Below the pieces are notes generated by a model. The model searched no databases. It saw only the letters and a list, made by a program, of their open reading frames with translations, and had not been told where the DNA came from. From Stenotrophomonas rhizophila (GTDB lineage Bacteria; Pseudomonadota; Gammaproteobacteria; Xanthomonadales; Xanthomonadaceae), in contig NZ_RJKV01000002.1 in assembly GCF_003751305.1 (NCBI RefSeq), positions 806,001-870,000 of the forward strand: a DNA stretch of 64,000 nucleotides, in the 5' to 3' direction. How positions within the stretch are numbered: the first letter of the stretch is position 1; the number at the start of each line of letters is the position of its first letter. Positions 1-8,910 of the stretch are shown one piece after another. A program made the translations under genes and the position numbers.

Positions 1-518
1 CCGTTGCCGTAGTCGCGGCCATCGCGGTAGGCGGTCATCTGGTAATCGACGAAGGCGATCTTGCCTTTCAGCGAGCCTTCCGGCGCGGCCTGCAGCGCGG
101 CCAGGTCGGCGAAGCGCACGACTTCAGCCTCCACCGTGCCGCCCGGGCTGCCGCCAAGGGCGGTGATCGTCAGCGGCTGGGCATGCTTGCCGATCACTTC
201 AGCGTGCTCACTGCGGCGCTCCCACTTGGGGAAGGTGACCGGCTCGGTCCAGACCTTGTCAAAGCCCAGCGACTTGAACTTGGCCACCGCCCAGGCCACG
301 GCGCGTGCGTCGGCTTCACTGCCGGCGATGCGCGGGCCGATCTCGGTGGTGAGCGACTCGACCACCTTCCAGCCGGTGTCGTCCTTGAGCGCCTGCTCGC
401 GCAGCTCGGCAGCGGTGGCCAGCGACTTGGGCGGCAGCGTGGTGATGCCGGTCGCCGCGAATGCGGGCGCGGTCAGCAGGGCGAGGGAAGATGCGATGGC
501 AAGGACGCGGCGACGCAT
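1..518 (-). CDS. M28-family metallopeptidase, N-terminal part (cut by window edge)
   Basis: The gene reads leftward and leaves the window after about 172 codons. Translation from the ATG at 518 gives a signal peptide (charged MRRRV start, hydrophobic core, Ala-rich end near residue 22) and then a segment with VESLTTEIGPRIAGSEADAR, which resembles the start of PGCP-like M28 zinc aminopeptidases. A PA-type insert (VEAEVVRFADLAAL) follows, as in that family. The metal-binding residues would lie outside the window, so activity cannot be judged. It is probably an exported peptidase acting in the periplasm. The family call rests on motif resemblance read by eye. Confidence 0.75.
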   Translation of the reverse strand, partial: MRRRVLAIASSLALLTAPAFAATGITTLPPKSLATAAELREQALKDDTGWKVVESLTTEIGPRIAGSEADARAVAWAVAKFKSLGFDKVWTEPVTFPKWERRSEHAEVIGKHAQPLTITALGGSPGGTVEAEVVRFADLAALQAAPEGSLKGKIAFVDYQMTAYRDGRDYGN

Positions 519-621
519 GGACGAACTCCGGGAAACGGGGCGGAAGCGTCCGAGCTTACCAGCCTCTCCCGGACGCACATGGGCGGTAGGTCATGCTCCG
601 GCGAATGCTGTTTTCCAAAAG

Positions 622-648
622 CGAAAGCCCCGCCAAAGCGGGGTTCTC
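622..648. terminator. GC-rich hairpin terminator
   Basis: An inverted repeat AGCCCCGC/GCGGGGTT with a short AAA loop lies between two minus-strand genes. T/A flanks make it terminator-like in both directions. It may end transcription from mscL before the peptidase gene. Confidence 0.45.
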
Positions 649-651
649 AAG

Positions 652-755
652 GTAGTGCCGGCCGCTGGCCGGCTCCGCGCGATGCAGGTTATACGGTGAG
701 CCGGCCAGCGGCCGGCACTACCGTTTCCGTGCTGCCGGCCGGCGGCCGGCACTAC
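652..755. repeat. SMAG/GTAG palindromic repeats, three copies
   Basis: Three GTAG-type elements lie here: one in plus orientation (652-676), an inverted copy (699-721) and a more degenerate inverted copy (729-755). Each is a short hairpin built on GCCGGCCGCTGGCCGGC. The first two face each other and could fold into one long stem. They fill the gap behind the mscL stop codon. Confidence 0.85.
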
Positions 756-768
756 CCGTATAGCCGCC

Positions 769-1182
769 TCAGTGCTTGAGGTTGTCGCGGATCTCGCGCA
801 GCAGCAGCACTTCTTCGCTCGGCGCCGCCGGGGCGGCCGGCTCGGCCTGCTTCTTGCGGGCCAGGCGGTTGATGAACTTCACGACCATGAAGATCGCAAA
901 GGCCACGATCACGAACTGCACCACGGTGTTGAGGAAGTCGCCGTAGCCGATCACCACCGCCGGAATCTCTTTGCCATCGGCCGCAACCCGGGCCGGGGCC
1001 AGGGTCCAGGCCAGCTCGGAGAAGTCCACGCGGCCGATCATCCAGCCCAGCGGCGGCATGATGATCTTGTCCACCAGTGCGGTGACGATCTTGCCGAACG
1101 CTGCACCGATGACCACACCGACGGCCAGATCGATGACGTTGCCGCGCATGGCGAATTCTTTGAACTCAGTCAGTACACCCAT
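769..1182 (-). CDS. mscL: Large-conductance mechanosensitive channel MscL
   Basis: MscL forms a homopentameric inner-membrane channel that opens on membrane stretch and releases solutes during osmotic downshock. The 137-aa protein begins with the family signature [20 protein letters not shown], has a first membrane helix at about 15-45, a periplasmic loop, a second helix at about 78-102, and a charged C-terminal helix ending in [13 protein letters not shown] chose the ATG at 1182, preceded by GGAGAG, over a longer frame that would add 11 untypical residues. Length and both helices fit the family. Compatible-solute genes elsewhere in the window suit an organism that meets osmotic shocks. Confidence 0.95.
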   Translation of the reverse strand: MGVLTEFKEFAMRGNVIDLAVGVVIGAAFGKIVTALVDKIIMPPLGWMIGRVDFSELAWTLAPARVAADGKEIPAVVIGYGDFLNTVVQFVIVAFAIFMVVKFINRLARKKQAEPAAPAAPSEEVLLLREIRDNLKH

Positions 1183-1236
1183 CGGGCTCTCCTGTCGCAG
1201 TGGGGAAAAAGACACCGCAGCGTAACGCAGCGGATG

Positions 1237-1944
1237 TCATCCAGCGATGATGCCGTGGCGCTCGGCCACGTTCTCCAGGCGCGCGCTGAAACGGTCGCCC
1301 GGCTTCAAGGCGGCGACGCCGGACGGCGTGCCCATGAACACCAGATCGCCTGCGCGCAGCGCCCACAGCTTGGACAGCTCATGCAGGATCTCCGGCACGT
1401 TCCAGATCATCTGGTCCAGCAGCGACTGCTGGCGCACTTCGCCGTTGATCTCCAGCGACAGATTGAGAGCGGCCAGATCGCCGACTTCACCGGCCGGGAC
1501 CAGCTCGCTCACGGGGGCGGACTGATCGAAACCCTTGGCCGGATCCCACGGGTGGCCCTTGGCCTTGGCCTGCGCCTGCAGGTCGCGCCGGGTCAGGTCC
1601 AGGCCGACGCCGTACCCGAACACCAGCGACTCGGCCTGGTCGACCGGCAGCTCCCCAGCAGGCGCGTCCTTGCCGATCGCCACCACCAGCTCCACCTCGT
1701 GGTGCAGGTCCTGGGTGGCGAGCGGGTAGGGGATTACATCGTCATGGCCGACCACGATCGCATCGGCCGGCTTGCTGAAGAACATCGGGCGGCCGCGATC
1801 GTCGGCGGACGGCACGGCCGCGCCCATCTCGCGCGCGTGATCGGCGAAATTGCGACCGACACAGTAGATACGACGCACCGGGAAGGTACCGCCGCCGGCG
1901 ACCGGAATACGGGGTTGCTCGGGCGTGGGAATTACATCGGTCAT
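1237..1944 (-). CDS. Fumarylacetoacetate hydrolase (FAH) family protein
   Basis: A 235-aa protein of the FAH C-terminal-domain fold, a family of metal-dependent C-C hydrolases and decarboxylases including fumarylpyruvate hydrolase. Visible motifs are CVGRNFADHARE near residues 28-39, the metal-binding stretch HHEVELV at about 82-88, and GYGVGLDLTRRDLQ at about 110-123. Together these suggest an active enzyme. The protein is close to the usual size of single-domain members (about 220-235 aa). Nothing nearby points to a catabolic pathway, so the substrate is unknown; a fumarylpyruvate or acylpyruvate hydrolase is the closest general label. Confidence 0.88.
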   Translation of the reverse strand: MTDVIPTPEQPRIPVAGGGTFPVRRIYCVGRNFADHAREMGAAVPSADDRGRPMFFSKPADAIVVGHDDVIPYPLATQDLHHEVELVVAIGKDAPAGELPVDQAESLVFGYGVGLDLTRRDLQAQAKAKGHPWDPAKGFDQSAPVSELVPAGEVGDLAALNLSLEINGEVRQQSLLDQMIWNVPEILHELSKLWALRAGDLVFMGTPSGVAALKPGDRFSARLENVAERHGIIAG

Positions 1945-2007
1945 GCGCGCGTCCTGTGGAGAGGTTTCGCCGCAGTCTAGAGCGTTTTCCCGCTGCCAGA
2001 AACAGAA

Positions 2008-2030
2008 ACGGCCGCGCAGGGCGCGGCCGT
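2008..2030. terminator. Hairpin terminator behind the 91-aa membrane protein gene
   Basis: ACGGCCGCGC and GCGCGGCCGT form a perfect 10-bp stem with a three-base loop just past the stop of the minus-strand gene at 2053. The minus strand reads into a short T-rich run after the stem. Confidence 0.6.
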
Positions 2031-2052
2031 CATCAGGAGGAATGCGCGTTGA

Positions 2053-2328
2053 TCAACGCGACATCGGCAAGGCCTGCTTGCGGACCACCCGGTACTCGCC
2101 GTCCACGACCTGCGACGGAACGGTGCGCGCACTCTTGCGCTGGGCGAGCAGCTTCCATGCCAGACCGGCGATGATCATCGCCGCGCCCACGAACACACCG
2201 ACGAACACCAGCGCGGCCAGGATCGCCAGGCCCAACAGACCGACCGCGACGCGCACCAACGGGTGGCGCGGCTTGCGCGGCGCGAACAGGGCACGGAACT
2301 GGTTGAACTGGAAGATGCGGCTGTACAT
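2053..2328 (-). CDS. Small membrane protein of unknown function
   Basis: A 91-aa protein with a basic N-terminus (FQFNQFRALFAPRKPRHPLVR), one long or two tightly spaced hydrophobic segments at about 26-60, and a polar, basic C-terminal tail. I do not recognise a family. A hairpin follows the gene, and the upstream gap holds AT-rich sequence suitable for a promoter. It stands alone, opposite in direction to the Rieske gene. Codon use looks like that of its neighbours. It is probably a real gene, but nothing indicates a function beyond the inner membrane. Confidence 0.6.
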   Translation of the reverse strand: MYSRIFQFNQFRALFAPRKPRHPLVRVAVGLLGLAILAALVFVGVFVGAAMIIAGLAWKLLAQRKSARTVPSQVVDGEYRVVRKQALPMSR

Positions 2329-2505
2329 GGCACTCTTTTTGGCTGAGGTCAGCAGTGGACGAGTATCCGTGCTGGCCTTTGTGACTGAGTGAAAAAAGCG
2401 TTAAACGTATCCCGCACGCATTGCAAATCAATGACTTGTATTCATCCGGCAGCCAGTGACATGAGCGCGTGAGACACTGTGCCACCCCTGCCTGTTGTAG
2501 ATGCC

Positions 2506-2853
2506 ATGTCCGTTCCAGAGACCACCGCCGCCGCCCTCATCGCCCTGGACGCCATGGCCGACGGGGGTTTCGCCGAAACCGATGCCCGCATTGAGGGGGA
2601 CAGCGAATCGGTGGTGTTGTACCGCGACGGCGACCAGGTGCGCGCCTGGCTGAACATCTGCCCCCATGCCGGCCGCCGGTTGGATTGGGCCCCGGGGCAG
2701 TTCCTGAAAAGCAAGGAAGGGCACCTGGTCTGCGCAGCGCACGGCGCTTCATTCTCGCTGGACACCGGTGACTGTGTCGCAGGGCCATGCCGTGGTGATC
2801 GCCTGCGCGCGGTGCCCGTGCAGGTGCGCGACGGGCAGGTCTGGTTGGCGTGA
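2506..2853 (+). CDS. Rieske [2Fe-2S] domain protein
   Basis: A 115-aa single-domain Rieske protein. The two cluster-binding motifs are CPHAGRRLDW and CAAHGASF, the C-x-H and C-x-x-H pairs that ligate a [2Fe-2S] centre, about 17 residues apart. There is no signal peptide or membrane anchor, so it is a cytoplasmic ferredoxin-like electron carrier or small subunit rather than the bc1 Rieske protein. I chose the ATG at 2506; a GTG at 2479 would add nine residues, and neither start has a convincing ribosome-binding site. No oxygenase gene lies beside it, so the redox partner is unknown. Confidence 0.85.
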   Translation: MSVPETTAAALIALDAMADGGFAETDARIEGDSESVVLYRDGDQVRAWLNICPHAGRRLDWAPGQFLKSKEGHLVCAAHGASFSLDTGDCVAGPCRGDRLRAVPVQVRDGQVWLA

Positions 2854-2929
2854 CAACGACCGTTGGCGCCGGGCTTATCAGTAGATAGCGACCGTTGGTC
2901 GCCACGCCTCGGATGTCGCCCACCGACCG

Positions 2930-3038
2930 GTAGTGCCGGCCGCTGGCCGGCTGCTCTTGACGGCCAACCGTACGTGGAGCCGGCCAGCGGCCGGCACTAC
3001 CTGGGGCATCGGGCGAGCCGGCCAGCGGCCGGCACTCC
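2930..3038. repeat. SMAG/GTAG palindromic repeats, three copies
   Basis: One plus-oriented element (2930-2952) and two inverted elements (2978-3000 and 3016-3038). The last ends at the base before the stop codon of the minus-strand permease gene. A related GCGACCGTTGGTCGC hairpin lies just upstream at 2888-2902. Confidence 0.85.
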
Positions 3039-4886
3039 CTAGAACATCAGGTTGATCATCAGCACCACCACCGCCGTATAGATCAACGACAGCGGGGCGC
3101 CGACGCGCCACAGCTCACGCGGGGTGTAATTGGCCGGGCCGGTGATCATCGAAATCACCGGGTTGGAGGCGGTCATCAGATTGTTCGAGGCCGACAACGC
3201 CACGATCAGTGCGAACGCGGTCGGGCTGCCCCCGGCAGCCAGCGCCAGGTTCACCGCGATGGGCACCATCACGATGGTCGCGCCCACGTGGCTGATCACC
3301 AGCGAGAACATCGTGGTCAACAACGCCAGCGCGATTTCCAGCACCCACACCGGAATGCCGGTCGGCAGCCGGTCGATGGTGTGCCCGGCGATCCACGCCG
3401 CCGCGCCACTGCTGTCCATCGCCCAGCCGAGCGGAATCAGCCCGGCCATCATGAACACGGTTTTCCAGTTGATCGAGGCGTAGGCCTCGTCCATGCGCAG
3501 CACGCCGGTCAGCAGCATGCCGGCCACGCCGGTCATCAGGGTCAGCGCCACGGGCAGCTTGGAAGTCAGCGCGATCAGGATGGTAATGGCGAAGATGCTC
3601 ATCGCGATCTTGAACTTGTGCGGCCGCTGCTCGCCCTTGGGGTAATCGGTCACCACCACGAAGTCGCGGCTCTTGGCGGCCTGGGCCAGATCGGTCCAGA
3701 TGCTGTGGAAGACCAGCATGTCGCCCGCGCGCAGGGCCACATTGCGCACGTCTTCGCGGATCACCTGCTTGTCGCGGTTGATCGCCAGCAGGCTGATGCC
3801 GCGCTGCTTGCGCAGGCGCAGGTCCGAAGCGCTCTTGCCGATCACGTCGGACGTGGGCGGCACCACCGCTTCGGAAATGCCGGCGCGGCTCGGGTTGAAC
3901 AGGTCGCCCAGGTGCTTCAGCCGCGAGGACATCCGCAGGAACTGGTTCTGTGCGAAATCGCTGACCTGCTGGCGCGCGCCCATCACACCCAGCACGCTGC
4001 CCACCCAGATGCGCATCTCCGCCGGCGGTGCCAGACGGGTGTCATTGCCGGTCTTGAGCGCCAGCAGCAGCGGTGCATCGTGCACGTTCTCGGCCTCGCC
4101 CAGGGTCATGCCGACCAGCGGGCTCTCGGCGGTGACCACCAGCTCGAACACATCGCCTTCGATGCCGTAGGTCTTGGCGAAGTAGCTTTCGGTGCGCGAC
4201 GGGGTGACGCCATCGTTGGCCAGCGTCTCTTCCTCCACCAGCTTGCGATCACCGAAGTAGCGGAAATACAGCAGCGAGGCGATCAGCAGCGCCACACCGA
4301 TCGGCAGCGGCGCGAACATGCGCAGCGGTTCGATGGTGGCCAGGCCCGAGGGCAGGTTGTTGTTGGCCGAGGCCAGCAGATCGTTGAGCAGGATCAGTGG
4401 CGAGTTGCCGACCATGGTCAGCGCACCGCCCATCACGATGGCCGCTGCGATCGGCAGCAGCAGGCGCTGCAGGGTCAGCCCGGTGCGCGCGGCCAGCCGC
4501 GAGGCGACCGGCAGGTACAGCGCCATCACCGAAGGGTTCTGCATGAACGAGGAGTTCAAGCCGGCGATCGCGGTGGTCATCATCAACAGGCGCGTTTCCA
4601 CGCCATGCCCGCGCCGCAGCAGCCAGGCCGCCAACCGGTTCAGCGCCCCGGTGCGGTCCAGGCCCGCGCCGAGGATGGTGGTGGCGATGATGCTCATCAC
4701 CGCGTTACCGGAGAAGCCCCCGAAGATTTCTTCCGGGGCGATCAGGCCGGTGACGCCGAGCACCACCAGCACCACCAGCGCCACCACGTCGGCGCGGATG
4801 CGCTCGAACAGGAACATCGCCATCGTGAAGCCGACCAGCCCCAGGACGAGCTTCATGTCGGTAGTCAGCGTCAGCGCGGTATCCAT
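3039..4886 (-). CDS. SLC13/DASS-type anion permease with two RCK-C (TrkA-C) domains
   Basis: A 615-aa inner-membrane transporter of the sodium/anion symporter superfamily. The N-terminal half (about 10-215) and C-terminal half (about 425-615) are strongly hydrophobic, and each carries an Asn-Pro or Ser-Asn-Asn signature typical of SLC13 hairpins (SSFMQNPSVMAL and ALSASNNLMTASNPV). Between them lie two cytoplasmic RCK-C domains at about 235-310 and 335-410, regulatory ligand-binding modules common in bacterial sulfate-, citrate- or dicarboxylate-type SLC13 permeases. It starts 24 bp after trmB and is probably the last gene of the thiS-thiG-trmB run. The substrate cannot be told from sequence. 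Confidence 0.88.
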   Translation of the reverse strand: MDTALTLTTDMKLVLGLVGFTMAMFLFERIRADVVALVVLVVLGVTGLIAPEEIFGGFSGNAVMSIIATTILGAGLDRTGALNRLAAWLLRRGHGVETRLLMMTTAIAGLNSSFMQNPSVMALYLPVASRLAARTGLTLQRLLLPIAAAIVMGGALTMVGNSPLILLNDLLASANNNLPSGLATIEPLRMFAPLPIGVALLIASLLYFRYFGDRKLVEEETLANDGVTPSRTESYFAKTYGIEGDVFELVVTAESPLVGMTLGEAENVHDAPLLLALKTGNDTRLAPPAEMRIWVGSVLGVMGARQQVSDFAQNQFLRMSSRLKHLGDLFNPSRAGISEAVVPPTSDVIGKSASDLRLRKQRGISLLAINRDKQVIREDVRNVALRAGDMLVFHSIWTDLAQAAKSRDFVVVTDYPKGEQRPHKFKIAMSIFAITILIALTSKLPVALTLMTGVAGMLLTGVLRMDEAYASINWKTVFMMAGLIPLGWAMDSSGAAAWIAGHTIDRLPTGIPVWVLEIALALLTTMFSLVISHVGATIVMVPIAVNLALAAGGSPTAFALIVALSASNNLMTASNPVISMITGPANYTPRELWRVGAPLSLIYTAVVVLMINLMF

Positions 4887-4910
4887 GGGGTGGCGCGGTT
4901 CCTTGTGGGA

Positions 4911-5645
4911 TCAGGTGCGGTCGTACAACAGGTCCCACACGCCATGGCCGAGCTTCTGGCCACGGGTTTCGAAGTGGGTCTGCGGGCGCCATTGCGGACG
5001 TTCGACCTGCCCACGCGGACCGGCGCGGTTGGTCAGCCCAGCGGTGGCATCGAGCACGTCCCACATCTGCTCGGCATAGTCTTCCCAGTCCGTGGCGCAG
5101 TGCAGGCGCCCACCGACGCGCAGCTTGCGCACCAGCAGCTCGGCAAAGCCGGGCTGGATCAGGCGACGCTTGTTGTGGCGCTTCTTGTGCCACGGGTCCG
5201 GGAAGTAGATGCGCACTTCATCCAGCGCGCCATCGGCGATTTCCTTTTCCAGCACCTCCACGGCATCGTGGTGGTACAGGCGCACGTGGTCGGCATTGTC
5301 GTCGGCCAGGGCGTTGAGCAGGCGGCCCACGCCGGGAGCGTGCACTTCCAGGCCGATGTAATCGCGACTCGGGTCCTGCTGCGCGGCGAAGCGCAGCGCG
5401 GCTCCGTTGCCGAAGCCGATTTCCAGCACCTTGTGTGCATCGCGCCCGAAGGTAGCATCCAGATCGCGTGGCTCACCGGTGAAGTCCAGCCCGAAGCGCG
5501 GCCAGCGGTCGTCGAATGCACGCTGCTGGGCGGGGGTGAAGCGGCCCTGGCGCAGCACGAAACTGCGGACCTCGCGGCGGCCTTCGGTAATGGTGAAGGG
5601 CTTGGGCGGTGCCTTGGCACCGGCGCTGTCGAAAGGATTAGTCAT
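4911..5645 (-). CDS. trmB: tRNA (guanine-N7-)-methyltransferase TrmB
   Basis: TrmB methylates N7 of guanosine 46 in the variable loop of tRNAs, using S-adenosylmethionine. The 244-aa protein shows the SAM-binding motif [14 protein letters not shown] at about 71-84 and the family signature [15 protein letters not shown] at about 150-164, followed by the QPGF substrate-side motif. The N-terminal 40 residues are the usual variable extension. Its ATG overlaps the thiG stop (ATGA), showing translational coupling. The pairing of thiG with trmB is common in this family of bacteria. Confidence 0.96.
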   Translation of the reverse strand: MTNPFDSAGAKAPPKPFTITEGRREVRSFVLRQGRFTPAQQRAFDDRWPRFGLDFTGEPRDLDATFGRDAHKVLEIGFGNGAALRFAAQQDPSRDYIGLEVHAPGVGRLLNALADDNADHVRLYHHDAVEVLEKEIADGALDEVRIYFPDPWHKKRHNKRRLIQPGFAELLVRKLRVGGRLHCATDWEDYAEQMWDVLDATAGLTNRAGPRGQVERPQWRPQTHFETRGQKLGHGVWDLLYDRT

Positions 5646-6439
5646 CAGCCGATCAACCCGTCGATCGGCGAGGACGCACTGGCGTAGCGCTTGCGCGGAA
5701 TGCGCCCGGCCAGGAAGGCCTCGCGCCCGGCTTCCACGGCCTTGCGCATTGCGCTGGCCATCAGGATCGGGTTGCGCGCGCCGGCGATGGCGGTGTTCAT
5801 CAGCACGCCGTCGCAGCCCAGTTCCATCGCGATGGCTGCATCGGAGGCCGTGCCCACGCCGGCATCGACGATGATCGGCACCTTGGCGTCTTCGATGATC
5901 TGCAGCAGGTTGTACTTGTTCTGGATGCCCAGGCCCGAGCCGATCGGCGCGGCCAGCGGCATCACCGCCGCGCAGCCGATCTCTTCCAGGCGCTTGGCCA
6001 GGATCGGGTCATCGGAGGTATAGACCATCACCTCGAAACCATCCTTGACCAGCTGCTCGGCCGCCTTGAGGGTCTGCACCACATCCGGGTACAGGCTCTT
6101 CTGGTCGCCCAGCACTTCCAGCTTGGTCAGGTTGTGGCCGTCGAGCAGCTCGCGGGCCAGCCGGCAGGTGCGCACGGCATCTTCGGCGGTGTAGCAGCCG
6201 GCAGTGTTGGGCAGGATGGTGTAACGGTCCGGCGGCAGCACGTCGAGCAGGTTCGGCTCGCCCGGGTTCTGCCCGATGTTGGTGCGGCGGATCGCCACGG
6301 TGACGATCCGGGCGCCAGCGGCCTCGGTGGCCAGGCGGGTTTCTTCCAGATCCTTGAACTTGCCGGTGCCGGTGAGCAGGCGGGAAGCATAGGTCTTGCC
6401 GGCGATCACCAGCGAATCAGTGGGGGCAGGTGCATTCAT
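5645..6439 (-). CDS. thiG: Thiazole synthase ThiG
   Basis: ThiG forms the thiazole phosphate of thiamine from deoxyxylulose-5-phosphate, dehydroglycine and the thiocarboxylate on ThiS. The 264-aa protein is a TIM barrel. Visible features are [10 protein letters not shown] near the N-terminus, the Schiff-base lysine region KLEVLGD, the phosphate-binding stretch [16 protein letters not shown], and the late Gly-rich segment [20 protein letters not shown]. The start at 6439 follows thiS by 37 bp, and the stop overlaps trmB by one base. No TPP riboswitch is visible ahead of the operon. Confidence 0.97.
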   Translation of the reverse strand: MNAPAPTDSLVIAGKTYASRLLTGTGKFKDLEETRLATEAAGARIVTVAIRRTNIGQNPGEPNLLDVLPPDRYTILPNTAGCYTAEDAVRTCRLARELLDGHNLTKLEVLGDQKSLYPDVVQTLKAAEQLVKDGFEVMVYTSDDPILAKRLEEIGCAAVMPLAAPIGSGLGIQNKYNLLQIIEDAKVPIIVDAGVGTASDAAIAMELGCDGVLMNTAIAGARNPILMASAMRKAVEAGREAFLAGRIPRKRYASASSPIDGLIG

Positions 6440-6476
6440 GGCCGAATTATCGCCTATCGCGCGTCACGATGCTGCC

Positions 6477-6677
6477 TCAGCCACCGCCCAGCGCATGCAC
6501 GATCTCGACCACGTCGCCCTCGCGCAGGCCATGGCTGGCGTGCTGGCTGCGGGTCACGATCTCGCCGTTGACCTCGACCGCGACGCGGCGCTCGAGCAGG
6601 TCTTCGCTGCGCAGCAGATCGTGGACGGTGGCGGTGTGCGGAAGCTGGCGGTTCTCGCCGTTGAGCTGGATGTTCAT
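6477..6677 (-). CDS. thiS: Sulfur carrier protein ThiS
   Basis: A 66-aa ubiquitin-fold protein that carries sulfur as a C-terminal thiocarboxylate to ThiG. It begins MNIQLNGENRQL, has the usual LL...RVAVEVNGEIV core, and ends in a glycine tail (HALGGG) that is adenylated and thiolated. The ATG at 6677 is preferred over an upstream start that adds six residues, because family members begin at the first beta strand (MxIxLNG). It is the first gene of the thiS-thiG-trmB-permease run. Confidence 0.95.
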   Translation of the reverse strand: MNIQLNGENRQLPHTATVHDLLRSEDLLERRVAVEVNGEIVTRSQHASHGLREGDVVEIVHALGGG

Positions 6678-6882
6678 GACGGTATTGTCCCGCAATCACC
6701 CTGCAGTGCGTACCCTGTGCGCCCCGCGGCAGTGGTGCCGCGAGCGTCAGGCCAACGATGGCCGGGCGGCGGGCTGTGGCAGTTCATGCCGCAACGCAGC
6801 GTGATGCCGGCGGGGTGCAGTGGAAACATGGCACCGTGCGCCGGCGTACGTCCGCCGTTTTCCCCACCTTAAAGGAATTTTC

Positions 6883-8712
6883 ATGTTGCTCAGCAAACGC
6901 CCGATCCGCTCCCTCATGGCCGTGGCCATCGCCCTGGCTGCGGTGCCGGCCATGGCGCAGTCGCCGTACACCAAGACCGTCTTCATCGGCGACAGCCTCA
7001 CCGATGCCGGCTATTTCCGTCCGCTGCTGCCCGCCTCGGTGCAGCCGGTGACCGGCCAGTTCACCACCAACCCGGGCTGGACCTGGGCCCAGCATGTGGC
7101 CAATTATTACGGCACCAACGGTGCGGCCCACGGCAACGGCCAGAACGGTGACAACTACGCCATCGGCGGCGCCCGCGTCGGCGTGGACACCACCCAGGTG
7201 CTGGCTGCCGGTACCCCGGCCATTCCGGTGTACTCGCTCAAGACCCAGACCGCGCAGTACCTGGCGGCCAACGGCGGCAAGGCCGACCCGAACGCGCTGT
7301 ACACCGTGTGGGGCGGTGCCAATGATCTGTTCGCCATCCAGGCCGGCGCGCCGCTGGTCTCGACCCTGACCAACGCCGTGCGCGACCAGGTCGGCATCGT
7401 CGGCACCCTGAAGGGCGCTGGCGCCGAATACATCGTGGTGCCCACCATTCCGGACGTCGGCCTGACCCCGGGCGCCCGTGCCGGTGGCCCGGCCGGCATG
7501 GCTGCCGGCACCGCGCTGGCCAAGGCGTACAACGACGCCCTGTTCGGTGGCCTGAAAGCCGCCGGCCTGCAGGTGATCCCGGTCGACACCTTCCACATCC
7601 TGCAGGAAATCGTCGCCAACCCGGGCCAGTACGGCTTCGTCAACGTGACCAGCCCGGCCTGCACGACGGCGTCGTCGCTGACCTGCAACCCGACCAGCTA
7701 CGCCACCCCGAATGCTGCCAACAGCTACGTGTTCGCCGATGGCGTGCACCCGACCACGGCCACGCACGAGATGCTGGGCCAGTACACGCTGTCGATCCTG
7801 GAAGCCCCGCGCAACCAGCAGATCCTGACCCACTCGGCACAGACCATCGGCCGTTCGCGCGCTGACCAGGTCAGCTGGCACGTCGACGGCCGTCCGGCCG
7901 ACGGCCTGAGCTGGTGGGGCAACCTGCGCGGCGACATGCAGCGCTACGCCCACGCCGATCTGTACGACGGCATGGCGCCGGCCGGCCTGTTCGGTGTGGA
8001 TTGGGCACGCGACGGCATGGTGGTTGGCGGCTTCGCCGGCTACGGCCGCATGGACGCCGATTTCGGCAACAACAAGGGTGACTTCACCCAGTCCGACACC
8101 ACGCTGGGCCTGTTCGCCGGCTGGTATGGCGAGCGCGCCTGGGTCAATGGCCAGGTCAGCTACAGCTGGCTCGACTACGACGTGACCCGCAAGCTGCAGC
8201 TCGGCCCGGCAACGCGCATCCACAAGGGCTCGCCGGAAGGCAGCAACCTGACCGCGGCCTTGAATGCCGGTTACGAGTTCGGCACCGAGGGCGGCTTCCG
8301 CCACGGTCCGGTTGCCGCCGTGATCTGGCAGAAGGTGAAGCTGGATGGCTATGCCGAGTCCAACCCGAGCGCCTCGGCGCTGGGCTATGCCGACCAGGAC
8401 GTGGATTCGACCGTCGGCCGCGTCGGCTGGCAGGCCCGCTTCGATGGCGGCAACGTCAAGCCGTACGTGCAGGTCACCTACGACCACGAGTTCGAGGACA
8501 GCAAGCAGGCAAGCGCCTGGCTGCAGAGCATGCCGGACGTGGGCATGTACAAGGTGCCGGGCCTGGAGTTCGATCGGGACTACGCCACCGCCGTACTGGG
8601 TGCGCGCCTGAACCTGTGGGGCCTCAGCAGCAACATCGGCATGAGCACCACCACGATGCAGAAGCGTGCACGTGACGTGTCGCTGTTCGCCAGCTTCGGC
8701 GCCAGCTTCTGA
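6883..8712 (+). CDS. GDSL-type autotransporter esterase/lipase
   Basis: A 609-aa type Va autotransporter similar to Pseudomonas EstA. Residues 1-26 form a signal peptide ending AMAQ. The passenger is a GDSL hydrolase: block I FIGDSLTDAG near residue 32, the block III GGAND oxyanion motif near 145, and the catalytic block V DGVHPTT near 287. From about residue 330 the chain alternates in beta-barrel style and ends in an aromatic residue (SLFASFGASF), the recognition signal for outer-membrane assembly. It is therefore a surface-displayed ester hydrolase. The ATG at 6883 has AAAGGA seven bases upstream. It is divergent from thiS and followed by strong hairpins. Confidence 0.93.
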   Translation: MLLSKRPIRSLMAVAIALAAVPAMAQSPYTKTVFIGDSLTDAGYFRPLLPASVQPVTGQFTTNPGWTWAQHVANYYGTNGAAHGNGQNGDNYAIGGARVGVDTTQVLAAGTPAIPVYSLKTQTAQYLAANGGKADPNALYTVWGGANDLFAIQAGAPLVSTLTNAVRDQVGIVGTLKGAGAEYIVVPTIPDVGLTPGARAGGPAGMAAGTALAKAYNDALFGGLKAAGLQVIPVDTFHILQEIVANPGQYGFVNVTSPACTTASSLTCNPTSYATPNAANSYVFADGVHPTTATHEMLGQYTLSILEAPRNQQILTHSAQTIGRSRADQVSWHVDGRPADGLSWWGNLRGDMQRYAHADLYDGMAPAGLFGVDWARDGMVVGGFAGYGRMDADFGNNKGDFTQSDTTLGLFAGWYGERAWVNGQVSYSWLDYDVTRKLQLGPATRIHKGSPEGSNLTAALNAGYEFGTEGGFRHGPVAAVIWQKVKLDGYAESNPSASALGYADQDVDSTVGRVGWQARFDGGNVKPYVQVTYDHEFEDSKQASAWLQSMPDVGMYKVPGLEFDRDYATAVLGARLNLWGLSSNIGMSTTTMQKRARDVSLFASFGASF

Positions 8713-8725
8713 TCCAGCGTGCGCA

Positions 8726-8801
8726 GTGCCCGTTCGCGGGCACCGCGCACGGCAGCGGAAAGCGAGAAACAACGGGCGGCCCAGTGCCGCCCGTTGCCTT
8801 T
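8726..8801 (+). terminator. Tandem hairpins ending in a strong terminator after the esterase
   Basis: A hairpin GTGCCCG/CGGGCAC (8726-8743) is followed by AACGGGCGGC / GCCGCCCGTT (8771-8796) and a short T run. The second has the shape of a rho-independent terminator and separates the esterase from the tRNA gene. Confidence 0.65.
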
Positions 8802-8836
8802 CATGCCCCCGCCCGAATAGACTTACGCCGCGCCTT

Positions 8837-8910
8837 GCGGGTGTAGCTCAATGGTAGAGCTGTAGCTTCCCAAGCTACTGACGAGGGTTCGATTCCCTTC
8901 ACCCGCTCCA
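8837..8910 (+). tRNA. tRNA-Gly (anticodon CCC), CCA encoded
   Basis: A full cloverleaf of 74 nt: acceptor stem GCGGGTG/CACCCGC, D arm GCTC/GAGC, anticodon stem GTAGC/GCTAC with loop TTCCCAA giving anticodon CCC, a T arm with the conserved TTCGATT loop, discriminator T, and an encoded CCA. It reads GGG codons. Genes of this tRNA are well-known insertion targets of integrative elements such as the ICEclc family. A ruined integrase lies 150 bp downstream, reading towards the tRNA. Confidence 0.97.

Noticed and set aside
652-755. Palindromic repeats as a possible CRISPR array
   Set aside because: Repeats are in mixed orientation, with unequal spacing, and are scattered throughout the window. They are SMAG-type elements.
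3288-5687. A 799-codon plus-strand frame opposite the SLC13 permease and trmB
   Set aside because: Its composition is shadow-like (His/Gln/Arg-rich) and the opposite strand encodes recognisable proteins.
6678-6882. A TPP riboswitch before thiS
   Set aside because: I looked for the conserved THI-box words (CTGAGA, ACCCTT, GAACCTGATC) and found none.
6784-8772. A 662-codon minus-strand frame opposite the esterase
   Set aside because: The plus strand encodes a signal peptide, GDSL motifs and an autotransporter barrel; the antisense frame has none.
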